Positions 37,986-47,338 of a DNA stretch of 48,938 nucleotides are shown piece by piece. Under the pieces are notes generated by a model. The model saw only the letters and a program-made list of their open reading frames with translations. It did not search any database and was not told where the DNA came from. The stretch lies in contig JAEZRV010000053.1 of NCBI GenBank assembly GCA_023444055.1, positions 1 through 48,938 of the forward strand, read 5' to 3'. A program made the translations under genes and the position numbers. Numbering within the stretch: position 1 is the stretch's first letter; each line of letters begins with the position of its first letter. Origin of the DNA: Bacillota bacterium. Its GTDB lineage: Bacteria > Bacillota > Clostridia > Acetivibrionales > DSM-1351.

Positions 37986-38495
37986 CTATTTTAAATTTAT
38001 TTTTTCAATCCATTCCTGAATACTTCTTCCAATTTCTTCAGCCGTCATAGGAATATTTGTCTTAGGATTCCACTTGGTTGTCAGTGATAGACAATCTATT
38101 ACTTTACCGCCCCTTTTCTCAACCCGACTTGTTATTGAATCAATGACCTTCTGTGGAATCTTTTCATCGGCTTTTGTTATAAAAACCCAGATGCTTTTCC
38201 CTTCAAAATTAGCTTTACTCAAGAATTTGTTTATTGCAGGAGTTGTCTTCCCGCCCCAGACGGGAGTGCCTATAAAAATATTATCATATTTCTGCAGAGT
38301 AAAATCCATTGGCTTTATGCCGCTTTGAAATCCTAAAAAGGCACTCATTGCCGCGCCCATGATATTTCCAAGCTTCCTTTCCTTTTTCTCCTCAATTCTC
38401 AGAATATCAAAACCTGTTAATCTCTGAATCTCTTCAGCCACGACTTTGGTATTGCCAATCCATGAATAATAGATAATTGCACCATTTTTACCCAT
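37986..38495 (-). CDS. Flavodoxin-like protein
   Basis: 169 aa. The N-terminal strand GAIIYYSWIGNTKVVAEEI is a flavodoxin FMN-phosphate loop, with SWIGNTK in place of the usual S/T-x-T-GNT. Next come NIFIGTPVWGGKTTPAI (about 92-108), the isoalloxazine loop of the flavodoxin_4-type family, and a final MTAEEIGRSIQEWIEKI helix. Expected to bind FMN and carry electrons in the cytosol. The ribosome site GAAAGGATTG lies before the ATG. It starts 23 bp after the gene for the terpene-cyclase-fold protein and shares its strand, so they are probably co-transcribed. Confidence 0.85.
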   Translation of the reverse strand: MGKNGAIIYYSWIGNTKVVAEEIQRLTGFDILRIEEKKERKLGNIMGAAMSAFLGFQSGIKPMDFTLQKYDNIFIGTPVWGGKTTPAINKFLSKANFEGKSIWVFITKADEKIPQKVIDSITSRVEKRGGKVIDCLSLTTKWNPKTNIPMTAEEIGRSIQEWIEKINLK

Positions 38496-38518
38496 AAAAT
38501 CAATCCTTTCAAAATCAA

Positions 38519-39400
38519 TTACTTCAGTTCGTTTTTATAATACGCCATTACTTCTCTTGCCCTATTTGTAATAAATTCATTCCCATAATTCCTTCTACCA
38601 ATAGGTATTATTAAATCCCTTATTTGTCTTTCTATTTTCCATGTGCCTTCTAAACTCATTTTCTCTTCAAGCAAATTCAGAGCCCTTTGCATATGTTCTG
38701 ATCTTATCTGTTCTCTTTTCAAAAGCCACAATATTTCTAGAAAATCACTCTCATACATATTAGGAAATGTCAAATGCTTAATATTTGTGTGAATAAATTC
38801 TGATTTGCTATGTGAACTGAAACATACTTCGTGAAGTAAAATAAAATCAATACACTTATTGATTAAATCTTTTGCCTTATCTGTACGTTTCCCTACCGGT
38901 ATAAAGGATAACCCTTTGAGAAGTTTAATAACACCCCAATAACAGGTATGTTTCCCATAGCAACTTCGATTAGAACAATACGGAAATGATGTGGGTGTAA
39001 CAAAATTGCCATCATCAAACCTTTGATACTGTGCAAAAAAATCAACGACTCCATTAATAATTTCCTCTTCTCCAAATTGGAAATAGGAATGCAAATAGAT
39101 CATATTCCCATTCAGGCAGGGTATTGGAAAGTGGCTTTTTCCTATAGTAAAAATTCCAATGTGTTTATCAAAAAAATGCTCGGTGACAATTTTTAGAGGT
39201 TTATGAAACCTCTTATCTTTAGGATCAGATTTTATATCGGCTAAAAGTATAAGCGTCCATAGCGTTGATTTATAATTTGGGACATAATAATTAAGCTGTG
39301 GAAAATATTTATCACCCTCTTTTAAGACATTCCAGCAGCCGCTTTCATCTTGCAATTCCAAAATCTTTGATGTAATCGTTTTTTCAATTTCATCAAGCAT
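38519..39400 (-). CDS. Terpene-cyclase/prenyltransferase-fold (alpha/alpha toroid) protein
   Basis: 293 aa, soluble. Repeats typical of prenyltransferase/squalene-cyclase folds are visible: LQDESGCWNV near the N-terminus, YKSTLWTLILLADI, FDDGNFVTP, and GTWKIERQ near the C-terminus (QW-like, G-x-W). The middle holds a conserved-looking cysteine cluster, CSNRSCYGKHTCYWGVIKLLKG. Genes of this type in Clostridia are usually unassigned. The acidic DXDD motif of true class II cyclases is not seen, so catalysis is uncertain. It lies upstream of the flavodoxin gene. Confidence 0.65.
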   Translation of the reverse strand: MLDEIEKTITSKILELQDESGCWNVLKEGDKYFPQLNYYVPNYKSTLWTLILLADIKSDPKDKRFHKPLKIVTEHFFDKHIGIFTIGKSHFPIPCLNGNMIYLHSYFQFGEEEIINGVVDFFAQYQRFDDGNFVTPTSFPYCSNRSCYGKHTCYWGVIKLLKGLSFIPVGKRTDKAKDLINKCIDFILLHEVCFSSHSKSEFIHTNIKHLTFPNMYESDFLEILWLLKREQIRSEHMQRALNLLEEKMSLEGTWKIERQIRDLIIPIGRRNYGNEFITNRAREVMAYYKNELK

Positions 39401-39515
39401 GAACCCTACTCCTTGGCATTATTTGATATAAACGTATAGCTTTTCTATCCTGATTGCACTCTGATTTCTATTAAGCCTATATGAACATTCCCTCATAATT
39501 TAATTTCTATAATAA

Positions 39516-40802
39516 CTACTTAACCACATACCTTGTCAATCTACCATTACCAACCTTTTTGATAAGTTCTTTATCCAGCATTTCTTTTAGCATATTAATT
39601 GCGTAGGTTGTACCTGCCCCGAGGGCTTTTTCAACATCACCACGAGTAATTTCTTTTTTCTTTTCGAATAATCTAAGTATCGGCAAATACTTCTCATCCT
39701 CTGCACTTAACTCCTGTGCATGTATGTTAGGCAAGTTTACTCGAAACGCACCTTCTACATTCTCAAACTTAGGTTGGACAGGTAAGCCTTTGTAACAACT
39801 GATTATCTTGCTGATGCCCGTTCCATATGCCTCAATTAATTTCATTCTATAAAATAGACTTGCAAGTTTTTCATTTCTTGTTTGTGATGCTCCGAGCATC
39901 GCTGCCTCTAATGACAATCCAGATACCAGTCCACCTAACGAGATAATCTCTAAGCGGTCAGAATAAAGGTTTATAAACGTACTGCCACTAAAGGAATAAT
40001 CCCTGTGGACAATGGCGTTGAGTAATGCTTCACGAACCGCATCTTCCGGGTAATCTCTTTCATCTGTCCGCAGTAAATCATGGAAGGTAGCTTTTGTACT
40101 ATTATAAAAATCTATAGTTTTGTAGGCATCTGTAAGTTGGGTAAAAAGAGAACCACCAAGCTCCTTTCTATCTTTAAATACTAACTTATCCGTGCCTTGG
40201 AAAATAGCAAATTTGATAGAGTGTTTGCATTGGTCTGAAACAAGCAACCCCATATTTGTGTATATATTATCAGAAGAAAGAATCCCTAAATTTTTCATTT
40301 GAACTTCTGTGAATTCTAATCCTCTTTTTAGAAGCTCGTCATTTAGCGTATTAAAAGTCAACTCTTGAAGCAGAGAACGATTGGCCTCAAATGAATCACC
40401 ATCTGTCATTTTTATCATCATTCGGATTGCATCTTCTGATGCCGGAGCAGATGTTGTTCCACTCCTAACATATACGCCTGTTGGCTTAAGTCCCTTATCT
40501 GATAGATAATACGGCTTTTTTGTGCCTTGGCTGACAGTTAATTTAATAAAAAACTTACTATCTTCTTGCATTAACTCTATATTAGTAAACATAAAAACAT
40601 CAGGTCTAATACTATCTCTTAATGAATTTGATATCTGCTGCATAACAAAGTCGGCATTATCGAGACCAACAATTTCTCCGCTGTCTTGTACACCAATATA
40701 GATTGTCCCACCGTTCGTATTTGCAAAGGCAATAATTTCTTTCTTTAAGTCCGAGGTGTAAAGTTCTTTTAACTCAACTGTTTCACTTTCGTACAATATC
40801 AT
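39516..40802 (-). CDS. AlbA_2/Schlafen-type ATP-binding transcriptional regulator
   Basis: Start chosen at ATG 40802 (MILYESETVELKE), with GGAG 7 nt upstream; a longer reading from 40871 would run through the operator region. 428 aa. The N-terminal AlbA_2 domain (ETVELKELYTSDLKKEIIAFANTNGG) is followed by IYIGVQDSGEIVGLDN. A middle ATPase-C-like part includes DYPEDAVREALLNAIVHRDYSF and YGTGISKIISCY. A C-terminal winged helix (ITRGDVEKALGAGTTYAINMLKEM) probably binds DNA. Family members act as regulators or stress and defence factors. Iterated TTCTATCAC sites directly upstream suggest autoregulation. Confidence 0.82.
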   Translation of the reverse strand: MILYESETVELKELYTSDLKKEIIAFANTNGGTIYIGVQDSGEIVGLDNADFVMQQISNSLRDSIRPDVFMFTNIELMQEDSKFFIKLTVSQGTKKPYYLSDKGLKPTGVYVRSGTTSAPASEDAIRMMIKMTDGDSFEANRSLLQELTFNTLNDELLKRGLEFTEVQMKNLGILSSDNIYTNMGLLVSDQCKHSIKFAIFQGTDKLVFKDRKELGGSLFTQLTDAYKTIDFYNSTKATFHDLLRTDERDYPEDAVREALLNAIVHRDYSFSGSTFINLYSDRLEIISLGGLVSGLSLEAAMLGASQTRNEKLASLFYRMKLIEAYGTGISKIISCYKGLPVQPKFENVEGAFRVNLPNIHAQELSAEDEKYLPILRLFEKKKEITRGDVEKALGAGTTYAINMLKEMLDKELIKKVGNGRLTRYVVK

Positions 40803-40813
40803 AATGCCGCTCC

Positions 40814-40866
40814 TTCTATCAGTTACTATCACTTCTATCACAATGGTACCACAACAAGTGATAGAA
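40814..40866 (-). promoter_or_regulatory. Iterated TTCTATCAC/GTGATAGAA operator cluster
   Basis: TTCTATCAG (40814-40822) and TTCTATCAC (40833-40841) are direct repeats 19 bp apart. GTGATAGAA (40858-40866) is the perfect inverse of the second with a 16-bp spacer. ACTATCAC (40825-40832) is a further partial copy. They lie just upstream of the regulator start, a likely autoregulatory operator. Confidence 0.55.
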
Positions 40867-40951
40867 AGCAAGAATAACCGTCTGACAGCTTACGACAAAG
40901 GAATAATCTCATTATCCTTTATGATAATACAATCTTTAATGCAATAAATAT

Positions 40952-41773
40952 GGTTATGGTGCAAAAATAATTTCCGTGATAGCATATACAGTATAATTAT
41001 GGGAAATAGGTTACTAAATGTCACAGAATTTATTTAAGTGGAAGCACTTTGAATCAGAAATAATATTGTTGTGTGTTCGTTGGTATTTAAAATATCCACT
41101 TAGTTATAGAATGCTTGTTGAAATGATGACCGAAAGAGGTTTAACAATAACCCATACAACAGTTATGAGGTGGGTACATCAGTATTCTCCAATAATTAAT
41201 GAGAAAGTCAGAAAGCATCTTAAGCAAACGAATGATTCATGGAGAATGGATGAAACCTATATAAAAATTAAGGGTAAAGACTGCTATTTATATAGAGCAG
41301 TGGATTCAGATGGAGAAACAATAGATTTTTATGTTTCTGAGCATCGTGATAAGGATACTGCAAAGAAGTTTTTCCTTAAAGCATTGAAATCTCAGCATAA
41401 CCGAATGCCAAGGGTTATAACAACTGACAAATATAAAGCAACAGTGATTGCCATTATTGAAATGATTTATAGTTCAGATATATCAAGTCAGACAACACAT
41501 AGAAAGGCTAAATATCTTAACAATATTATAGAACAAGACCATCGGTTTATATAGAAAAAGGTAAAACCTATGTTAGGCTTTAAGAGTTTAGCAACCCCAG
41601 AGAAGACAATATGTGGAATAAAAATTATGCATATTGTTAAGAAAGGACAGGTTGAGAAAATTCAATCTGTCCTCTCTGAGGTTGAGTTTATTAATAGGAT
41701 TATGGGTATGGTAGCTTGATGGATTGGTTTATTTAAGTAAAATTTCAGTTTATAAAATATTTACACCAGAATC
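40952..41773 (+). mobile_element. IS6-family insertion sequence
   Basis: About 822 bp, the usual IS6 size. The left end GGTTATGGTGCAAAAAT and the right end (reverse complement GATTCTGGTGTAAATAT) form imperfect terminal inverted repeats around an IS6/IS240-type transposase. No certain target duplication is visible. A partial inverted copy lies at 36370-36550. Confidence 0.75.
41018..41719 (+). pseudogene. IS6-family transposase with in-frame stop
   Basis: The DDE transposase of IS6/IS240 type: HTTVMRWVHQY (N-terminal HTH), WRMDETYIKIKGK (first D), VITTDKYKA (second D) and EQDHRFI (E). A TAG at 41552-41554 cuts the frame right after DHRFI. The same frame then continues KKVKPMLGFKSLATPEKTICGI to a TGA at 41717-41719, giving 233 codons in all. 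All three acidic residues lie before the stop, but the conserved C-terminal helix region is lost, so activity is unlikely without readthrough. Confidence 0.88.
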
Positions 41774-41794
41774 GCGTTTTCTCTATAGCATGGA

Positions 41795-44700
41795 TTATAT
41801 TATTTTTGATTTTTGAAGCAGTTTTCTTACAATAACTGCAACTTCAGCTCTTGTGATGTTGTCCTTAGGTGCAAGCATATTCCCATTCTTGCCTGATACT
41901 ATACCAGCCTTCACACATGAGACCACCCCTTCCTTAGCCCATGCTGACGATTGTACCAAATCGCCAAAACCAGTAAGCAGCATTTCTGCTTCATCAGAAT
42001 TAATTTCTACTTTTAGTCCCGTAATTTTCATCGCTCTGGCAATCATAGTCATGGCCTGTTCTCTAGTTATTTTATCCAGGGGTCCGAATTTACCGTCTCC
42101 ATAACCGGAAATCACATTGTACTCGAAAGCTGTTTTTATATAAGCACTATACCAAGCACTGTCATTGACATCTGTGAATGTGCTATTTCCTATTTCAGGT
42201 CTTAGACCTAGAGCTTTAACTATAATTGCTGCAAACTCAGCACGGGTGATATCCTTGTCTGGCTCGAAGTTGTTATCTCCAATTCCGTCAATTACCAGCC
42301 TTGAACCCATATCATTTATTGCCTCCTTTGCCCAATGAGCTTCTACATCCTTAAATTCCACCTTGTTATAAATTACTGAATAAGTACTATTGGTTAAACT
42401 GTTAATCTTAGCGAAATATTTTCCGTTAATTTTTACTATCGCAGTAGGCACATGGGAGAAAGTGCCATCTGCATTAAGAACAATGCCCGTTGTAACTTTG
42501 CTTGGGTCTATACCATTTGGTATTGCTATTGTTCTTTCTACATATCCGTTAAATTTCGAAACCTCTATTGTCCTGCCACCGCTTACGCAATTTATGCTGA
42601 ACTCAACTGGTTTCACTATTATCTGATAGTTATTTTTATTTGCAGTGTCCTGAACTACACGAGTTGTATTTGAAGATGCATCCTCAATAGTTACATTTAC
42701 TTTTATATCGTTTAATGCTACCTGTGAGCCAAATTGCTCAGATACTCTGTCAATATTGATTTGAATTGCCGGAAGCGTATATGTGACTGTTTCAGATTTT
42801 ATCTCCAGTACCGCCTCTTTTGTCTCCATATTCTTGATGGTTTCTCCGTTAAGTTGACCTACAAGTACATCCGATTTACTATTAATAGGTATCACGACTG
42901 TACTGCCTAGGCTTTCGCTATCAAGTTTTCCCTTTATTTTGCTGTCATCAATAGTAACAGTTGTAATTGTCCTATTATTAACAGTTTCAGTTGAAGAAGT
43001 CGCTGCTGTCTGTGGCACACCATTAACAATAATTTCTACACCTTTTGAAGCTGGTTGAGTAACAGTAGCAGAGCTTCCGCTTCCACTTCCGCTTCCACTA
43101 TTTGCTGCTGATACGCTAAATCGAGCTGATACGATTGCTACCGCGCTATTTGACCCCACAATACGGATGGTTTCTGCGTATGTTCCGACTGCAAGACCTG
43201 TTTTCGGCTGAACAGTGAAGGTTGCTGTGCCGTTTACTGCAAGTGTTGTAGTGGATAGTACTCCAATATTGTAATTACTCGATGCATTGGTTGTGGCTGG
43301 TTCTGTCAGTGTAATTACTTGGTTTCCCGTATTTGTTATAGTTACTGTTTGCGCCGCAGGTGCTGGGGAATAGCCGGATGTCTTTTGAGCAAACTCCGTC
43401 AATGCTGATGCGGTCATGGTATAGATTGGCGCACCATATTCGCCTACTGTTAAGGCAAGTCGTGTACTTTCGGTCTTTCCTGCTTCTGTTACAGAAATAT
43501 AATATGTACCTGCCGGAACATTGCTTGCGTGAGTTAATGTTAAGGCAGTGCCAGTAGTACTTACGGTTACTCCGTTTACTATATTTCCGTTTGCTGCTGC
43601 ATCATATACTTTCCAAGCACCCTCAATTGCAGAATCAAGTGTAAAGTCTATTGCTGCCTGCGTTGTTGCTGTTTTTGCAACAGTCGTAGCAATCACTGAC
43701 GGTGCTGCGCTTTGCGCTTGTACAAAGGTATTTGTTACTACTAAGTCATCAACTTCATTTGCAGGCATTGTAAATGTAAACAAAAACGCATCTGTTGGTG
43801 TTGCTCCTGAAGCTACTGCTTTTGTAACAGTTGCAGGTAGCGTAATTGTTCCTGCCTTTGCACTGGTTAAGCCAATTGTATGCGTTCCTGCTAACGCAGC
43901 CGTACCTGACAGCGTAACTGTTACCGTTGCTGTGTCTCCTAATTCATATGGTGAAGACCCAATGGTCGCCGTTGCTGTTATACCATTTGCTTGAACTGCA
44001 TTGGTGACTGCACTTACTGAGTATGTTGTGGTATTTACAGCTATACTAAAAGCCTTTGTATCGTAGTATGTGTTACCATTTGGGCCGTTAGCCACCGTAA
44101 CCCCAAAATTGTATACTCCTGTTTGGGTTGGTATACCACTGATAATGCCGCTCCCTGCACCTAAACTTAACCCATCCGGTAAGCTTCCGCTGGTAATAGC
44201 CCAGTTAATCGGTGTATCTCCTGTTGCAGCAAGTGTTTGTGAGTAAGGAGTGCCTGCTATAGCAGTTGGAAGCGAGGTTGTTGTGATGCTTGGAGCAATA
44301 TATATATATGCCCCTACTGTCAATGCAAGTCGTGTACTTTCTGTCTTTCCTGCTTCTGTTACAGAAATATAATATGTACCAGTTGGAATATTGCTTGCGT
44401 GAGTTAAAGTCAAAGTTGTGCCGCTGGCACTTGCTGTTACTCCGTTTACTATATTTCCGTCTGTTAATGCATCATATACTTTCCAAGTACCATCAATTGC
44501 AGAATCAAGTGTAAAGTCTATTGCTGTCTGTGTTGCCGCTGTTTTTGCAACAGTTGCAGCAGTTACTGCCGGTGTAGTGCTTTGTGCCTGCACAAAGGTA
44601 TTGGTTACCACCAAGTCATCCACTGCATTTGCAGGCATTGTAAATGTATATAAGAACTCTTCTGTTGGTGTTGCTCCTAGAGCTACTGCTTTTGTAACAG

Positions 44701-46240
44701 TTGCAGGTAGCGTAATTGTGCCTGCCTTTGCACTGGTTAATCCTATTGTATGTGTTCCTGCTGCCGTAGCCGTACCGGATAGCTTAACTGTTACCGTAGC
44801 TGTGTCTCCAGCTTCATATGGTGAAGACCCAAAGGTCGCTGTTGCTGTTATACCATTTGTGTTAACTAAATTAGTTGCTGCACTTACTGCGTAGGTTTGT
44901 GGCCTAACATTAGCTGTAAATGTTATTAGTTTAGTATAAGTGTTAATTGGCGTACCATCTGTAACCTTAACCTTCACAGTATAGCTCTGTGCTGCCAAGG
45001 TAGCTCCGCTCTTTATTTGAAGCTGTGTTCCGTCAATTTGAAATAAGCTATCGTTTGTACCGCTTCCATCAAGCGAGTATGTTAAGCCTGAAGTAGGTGT
45101 CCCAGTTGCCGCCAGATCTGCAACCTTTATTCCTGCTATCGCTCTATCTGCATAAGCAATAGGAACAGCCGCAAGCGAAATATCAGTCAATGAGGACAGT
45201 AATGTGAGCGTCCCCGCATTGTTTGTAATAGCTCCTGAATATGTATTGTCACCTGCAACTACAGTTGCTGAGGTTTTTCCCGCCCGTAAATACGCATATA
45301 TCACTCCATTGGTATCCGTTTTCATATCTGTTGTTCCATATGTATAGCCTAAATCTGGACTAGTGGTAAGAGACGAAACCGCTGTAGGAGAAGCAACACC
45401 AGATAGTGTGAGAGTTGTCAAAGTTAAAGTATTAAGGGCACTATTTTGAAATTGTTCAGCTCCAAGTCCTCCTGTTTTCTTTACCTGCCCCCCGTTGATA
45501 GTGGTTTTTCCTCCATTACCACTAATAGTTATCCTATCTGTTCTACCAACATGGAAATCTGATGTACCTCCGTTTATGACTACCTTGTTAGTCGCAATGT
45601 TTGAACCATGTGTATTTATAGTTACGCTGCCGCTGTTGATGTAAACATTACTATTTGCACACTCTTCGCTTCCATCATAATAACCATCAAAATATCCGCT
45701 TCCATAAGGTGCTGCCTGCATATTGACGGTAGCACCATTGAAATTGCAAGTTGTTTGCGACGCATCTATTACAAAAATATTATCATTATTATAAGAACTA
45801 TTCGAAAGATTGTATGTACCACTATTAAAATTAACGGTAGTACGGTATAAAGCCATAGACCTAGTTTGGCCACTACTAACTCTTAAAGAACCTGTACCCG
45901 AAAAGTTAATAGTGTTTACAGTAGCAGATGAGCCACTATACAGTATTCCCGTATTACCCGAAATAACATTCTCACCTGTAACTACTACGTTAACCGTAGT
46001 AAGATTGCCCGCTATGCTGATACCATAGCTACCAGCCTCCGAACTTAAGCTCATGTTTATACCTTTTAAGGTAAGAGTGTTTGTACCCGCATCCCAAGCC
46101 CACGTTGTATTGTCTTGAGTTGAAGTAGTACTGTCGATAGTTATTTGTGGAACACCTGTAGGATTAGCAAACACACTCATTGGTACAAGTGTAAGCATAA
46201 CTGCAATAACTAGAATAATTGATAAGATTCTTTTTTTCAT
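41795..46240 (-). CDS. SLH-domain surface protein with Ig-like repeats
   Basis: 1481 aa. A signal peptide (about 1-25, ending SVFANP) follows AGGAGGG. The N-terminal third is rich in Ser/Thr/Asn beta-structure (carbohydrate-binding-like, WAWDAGTNTLTLKG). Two near-identical units of about 198 residues follow (SPYE.GDTATVTV...TLPATVTKAV), with an Ig/cadherin-like putative module (LPTAIAGTPYSQTLAATGD) between them. A serine/glycine linker (SGSGSGSS) leads to a domain of about 200 residues and three SLH domains at the C-terminus (FKDVEAHWAKEAI, FTDVNDSAWYSAYI, WAKEGVVSCVKAGIVSG). SLH domains attach proteins to pyruvylated secondary wall polymer. Likely an adhesin or S-layer-associated protein. 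The IS6 end lies about 20 bp beyond its stop. Confidence 0.9.
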   Translation of the reverse strand: MKKRILSIILVIAVMLTLVPMSVFANPTGVPQITIDSTTSTQDNTTWAWDAGTNTLTLKGINMSLSSEAGSYGISIAGNLTTVNVVVTGENVISGNTGILYSGSSATVNTINFSGTGSLRVSSGQTRSMALYRTTVNFNSGTYNLSNSSYNNDNIFVIDASQTTCNFNGATVNMQAAPYGSGYFDGYYDGSEECANSNVYINSGSVTINTHGSNIATNKVVINGGTSDFHVGRTDRITISGNGGKTTINGGQVKKTGGLGAEQFQNSALNTLTLTTLTLSGVASPTAVSSLTTSPDLGYTYGTTDMKTDTNGVIYAYLRAGKTSATVVAGDNTYSGAITNNAGTLTLLSSLTDISLAAVPIAYADRAIAGIKVADLAATGTPTSGLTYSLDGSGTNDSLFQIDGTQLQIKSGATLAAQSYTVKVKVTDGTPINTYTKLITFTANVRPQTYAVSAATNLVNTNGITATATFGSSPYEAGDTATVTVKLSGTATAAGTHTIGLTSAKAGTITLPATVTKAVALGATPTEEFLYTFTMPANAVDDLVVTNTFVQAQSTTPAVTAATVAKTAATQTAIDFTLDSAIDGTWKVYDALTDGNIVNGVTASASGTTLTLTHASNIPTGTYYISVTEAGKTESTRLALTVGAYIYIAPSITTTSLPTAIAGTPYSQTLAATGDTPINWAITSGSLPDGLSLGAGSGIISGIPTQTGVYNFGVTVANGPNGNTYYDTKAFSIAVNTTTYSVSAVTNAVQANGITATATIGSSPYELGDTATVTVTLSGTAALAGTHTIGLTSAKAGTITLPATVTKAVASGATPTDAFLFTFTMPANEVDDLVVTNTFVQAQSAAPSVIATTVAKTATTQAAIDFTLDSAIEGAWKVYDAAANGNIVNGVTVSTTGTALTLTHASNVPAGTYYISVTEAGKTESTRLALTVGEYGAPIYTMTASALTEFAQKTSGYSPAPAAQTVTITNTGNQVITLTEPATTNASSNYNIGVLSTTTLAVNGTATFTVQPKTGLAVGTYAETIRIVGSNSAVAIVSARFSVSAANSGSGSGSGSSATVTQPASKGVEIIVNGVPQTAATSSTETVNNRTITTVTIDDSKIKGKLDSESLGSTVVIPINSKSDVLVGQLNGETIKNMETKEAVLEIKSETVTYTLPAIQINIDRVSEQFGSQVALNDIKVNVTIEDASSNTTRVVQDTANKNNYQIIVKPVEFSINCVSGGRTIEVSKFNGYVERTIAIPNGIDPSKVTTGIVLNADGTFSHVPTAIVKINGKYFAKINSLTNSTYSVIYNKVEFKDVEAHWAKEAINDMGSRLVIDGIGDNNFEPDKDITRAEFAAIIVKALGLRPEIGNSTFTDVNDSAWYSAYIKTAFEYNVISGYGDGKFGPLDKITREQAMTMIARAMKITGLKVEINSDEAEMLLTGFGDLVQSSAWAKEGVVSCVKAGIVSGKNGNMLAPKDNITRAEVAVIVRKLLQKSKII
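43435..44033 (-). repeat. Internal repeat B of the SLH protein gene
   Basis: About 598 bp encoding TTYSVSAVTNAVQANGITAT through STRLALTVGEY. It is a near-identical direct repeat of 44305-44903 at DNA and protein level. Confidence 0.88.
44305..44903 (-). repeat. Internal repeat A of the SLH protein gene
   Basis: About 598 bp encoding QTYAVSAATNLVNTNGITAT through STRLALTVGAY. The high DNA identity to repeat B indicates a recent duplication or gene conversion. Confidence 0.88.
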
Positions 46241-46548
46241 TTCTATACCCTCCTAAATATTGTTACTTCTTTACTCCTTCTGGCGATAAATAGCTATATC
46301 AACGTGATTCTGCGTTTTTCTTTCACCCAATTGGGATAAAAGATATTCGCAAAAAAAGTCACCGTTTTTCATATCCGCCTCTACATCTCGATAATTATAC
46401 CGATAAAAGTCTAACACAATAATAATGGTCCTGTAGCAATTCTGCATGACATGTCAAAATTCCGTCACGAAATGTAGTTTTAGTTTATTTTTTGTATATA
46501 CCCGTGTTATAATGGAAACAAAAATCAGAATGAGATTTAGGTTACGGA
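46241..46548. other. Divergent intergenic region: SLH gene / LytTR regulator
   Basis: 308 bp. The SLH gene ribosome site is at the left edge. TTATTT (46485-46490), 17 bp, TATAAT (46508-46513) is a plausible promoter for the response-regulator gene. I see no clear LytTR direct repeat. Confidence 0.45.
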
Positions 46549-47265
46549 ATGAGAATTGCGATTTGTGATGATGATAAGCGTGAGCTTTTATTTATCCGTC
46601 AGTTTGTGGATGAATTTTTGAGCTGCGACTTTGTGGGAAACAAAATAGAAGTCTTCAGTTTTGAAAGCAGCATAGAGCTCATCAAACAGCTTGAAATAGG
46701 CAAACATTTTGATATTTTTCTGTTGGATGTAGTCATGCCGGATATGAACGGTATGGAGCTTGCAGCCGAGATAAGAAGCAAGGATACTGTTGCTAAGATT
46801 ATTTTTTTGACTTCGTCCTCTGAATTTGCAGTAAAGTCCTATTCTGTAGGAGCATTTAACTATCTGTTAAAGCCTGTCCAACAGAACGAGCTTTTTTCTG
46901 TTTTAGAAAAAGCATGTTATGACATCTGCTGTAATTTGAAGGAATATATAATTGTAAAAACATCAAATGAATTATCCAAGGTGTTTTTTAACACACTGAT
47001 TTATGTCGAAGTCATCGGAAGGATGATCTATTTTTATGAAAAAAATGGAAATGTAGTTGTATGTACCAGCTCTATTTCACAGGTTGAAGAGAAGCTATTG
47101 ACAGACAAACGCTTTATTAAGCCCCATCGTTCCTATATTGTCAATATGGATTACGTCAGGACGCTGGCAAAGGATGGTTTTGTTACGCTCAGCAATCAGT
47201 TTATTCCTGTATCTAGAAAAGTTTATAAAGAGGTAAAGCATGCATTTTTTGAGTACTTATTATAG
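46549..47265 (+). CDS. LytTR-family response regulator
   Basis: 238 aa. The receiver domain (1-120) has the acidic pocket CDDDK and a phospho-acceptor aspartate at D60 (FLLDVVMPDMNG), then LTSSSEF and the conserved Lys of LLKPV. The C-terminal LytTR DNA-binding domain (about 140-235) shows NTLIYVEVIGRMIYFY and a final FIKPHRSYIVNMDYV block ending with VSRKVYKEVK. It is the AgrA/LytR type that controls peptide-induced or surface functions. A GHKL kinase gene follows 73 bp later, forming a pair. The divergent SLH surface-protein gene is a possible target. Confidence 0.93.
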   Translation: MRIAICDDDKRELLFIRQFVDEFLSCDFVGNKIEVFSFESSIELIKQLEIGKHFDIFLLDVVMPDMNGMELAAEIRSKDTVAKIIFLTSSSEFAVKSYSVGAFNYLLKPVQQNELFSVLEKACYDICCNLKEYIIVKTSNELSKVFFNTLIYVEVIGRMIYFYEKNGNVVVCTSSISQVEEKLLTDKRFIKPHRSYIVNMDYVRTLAKDGFVTLSNQFIPVSRKVYKEVKHAFFEYLL

Positions 47266-47338
47266 ATTGAAAAAAAGTATTAAAGTAACTGGTTACGAAC
47301 TGACGTATGGATAAAAATGTTACAGAGTGGAGGCGCAT

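Noticed and set aside
44418..44894. A 158-aa plus-strand frame, and a similar one at 43548-43994
   Set aside because: Both are antisense shadows of the two repeats in the SLH protein gene, which has a signal peptide, ribosome site and SLH domains on the minus strand.
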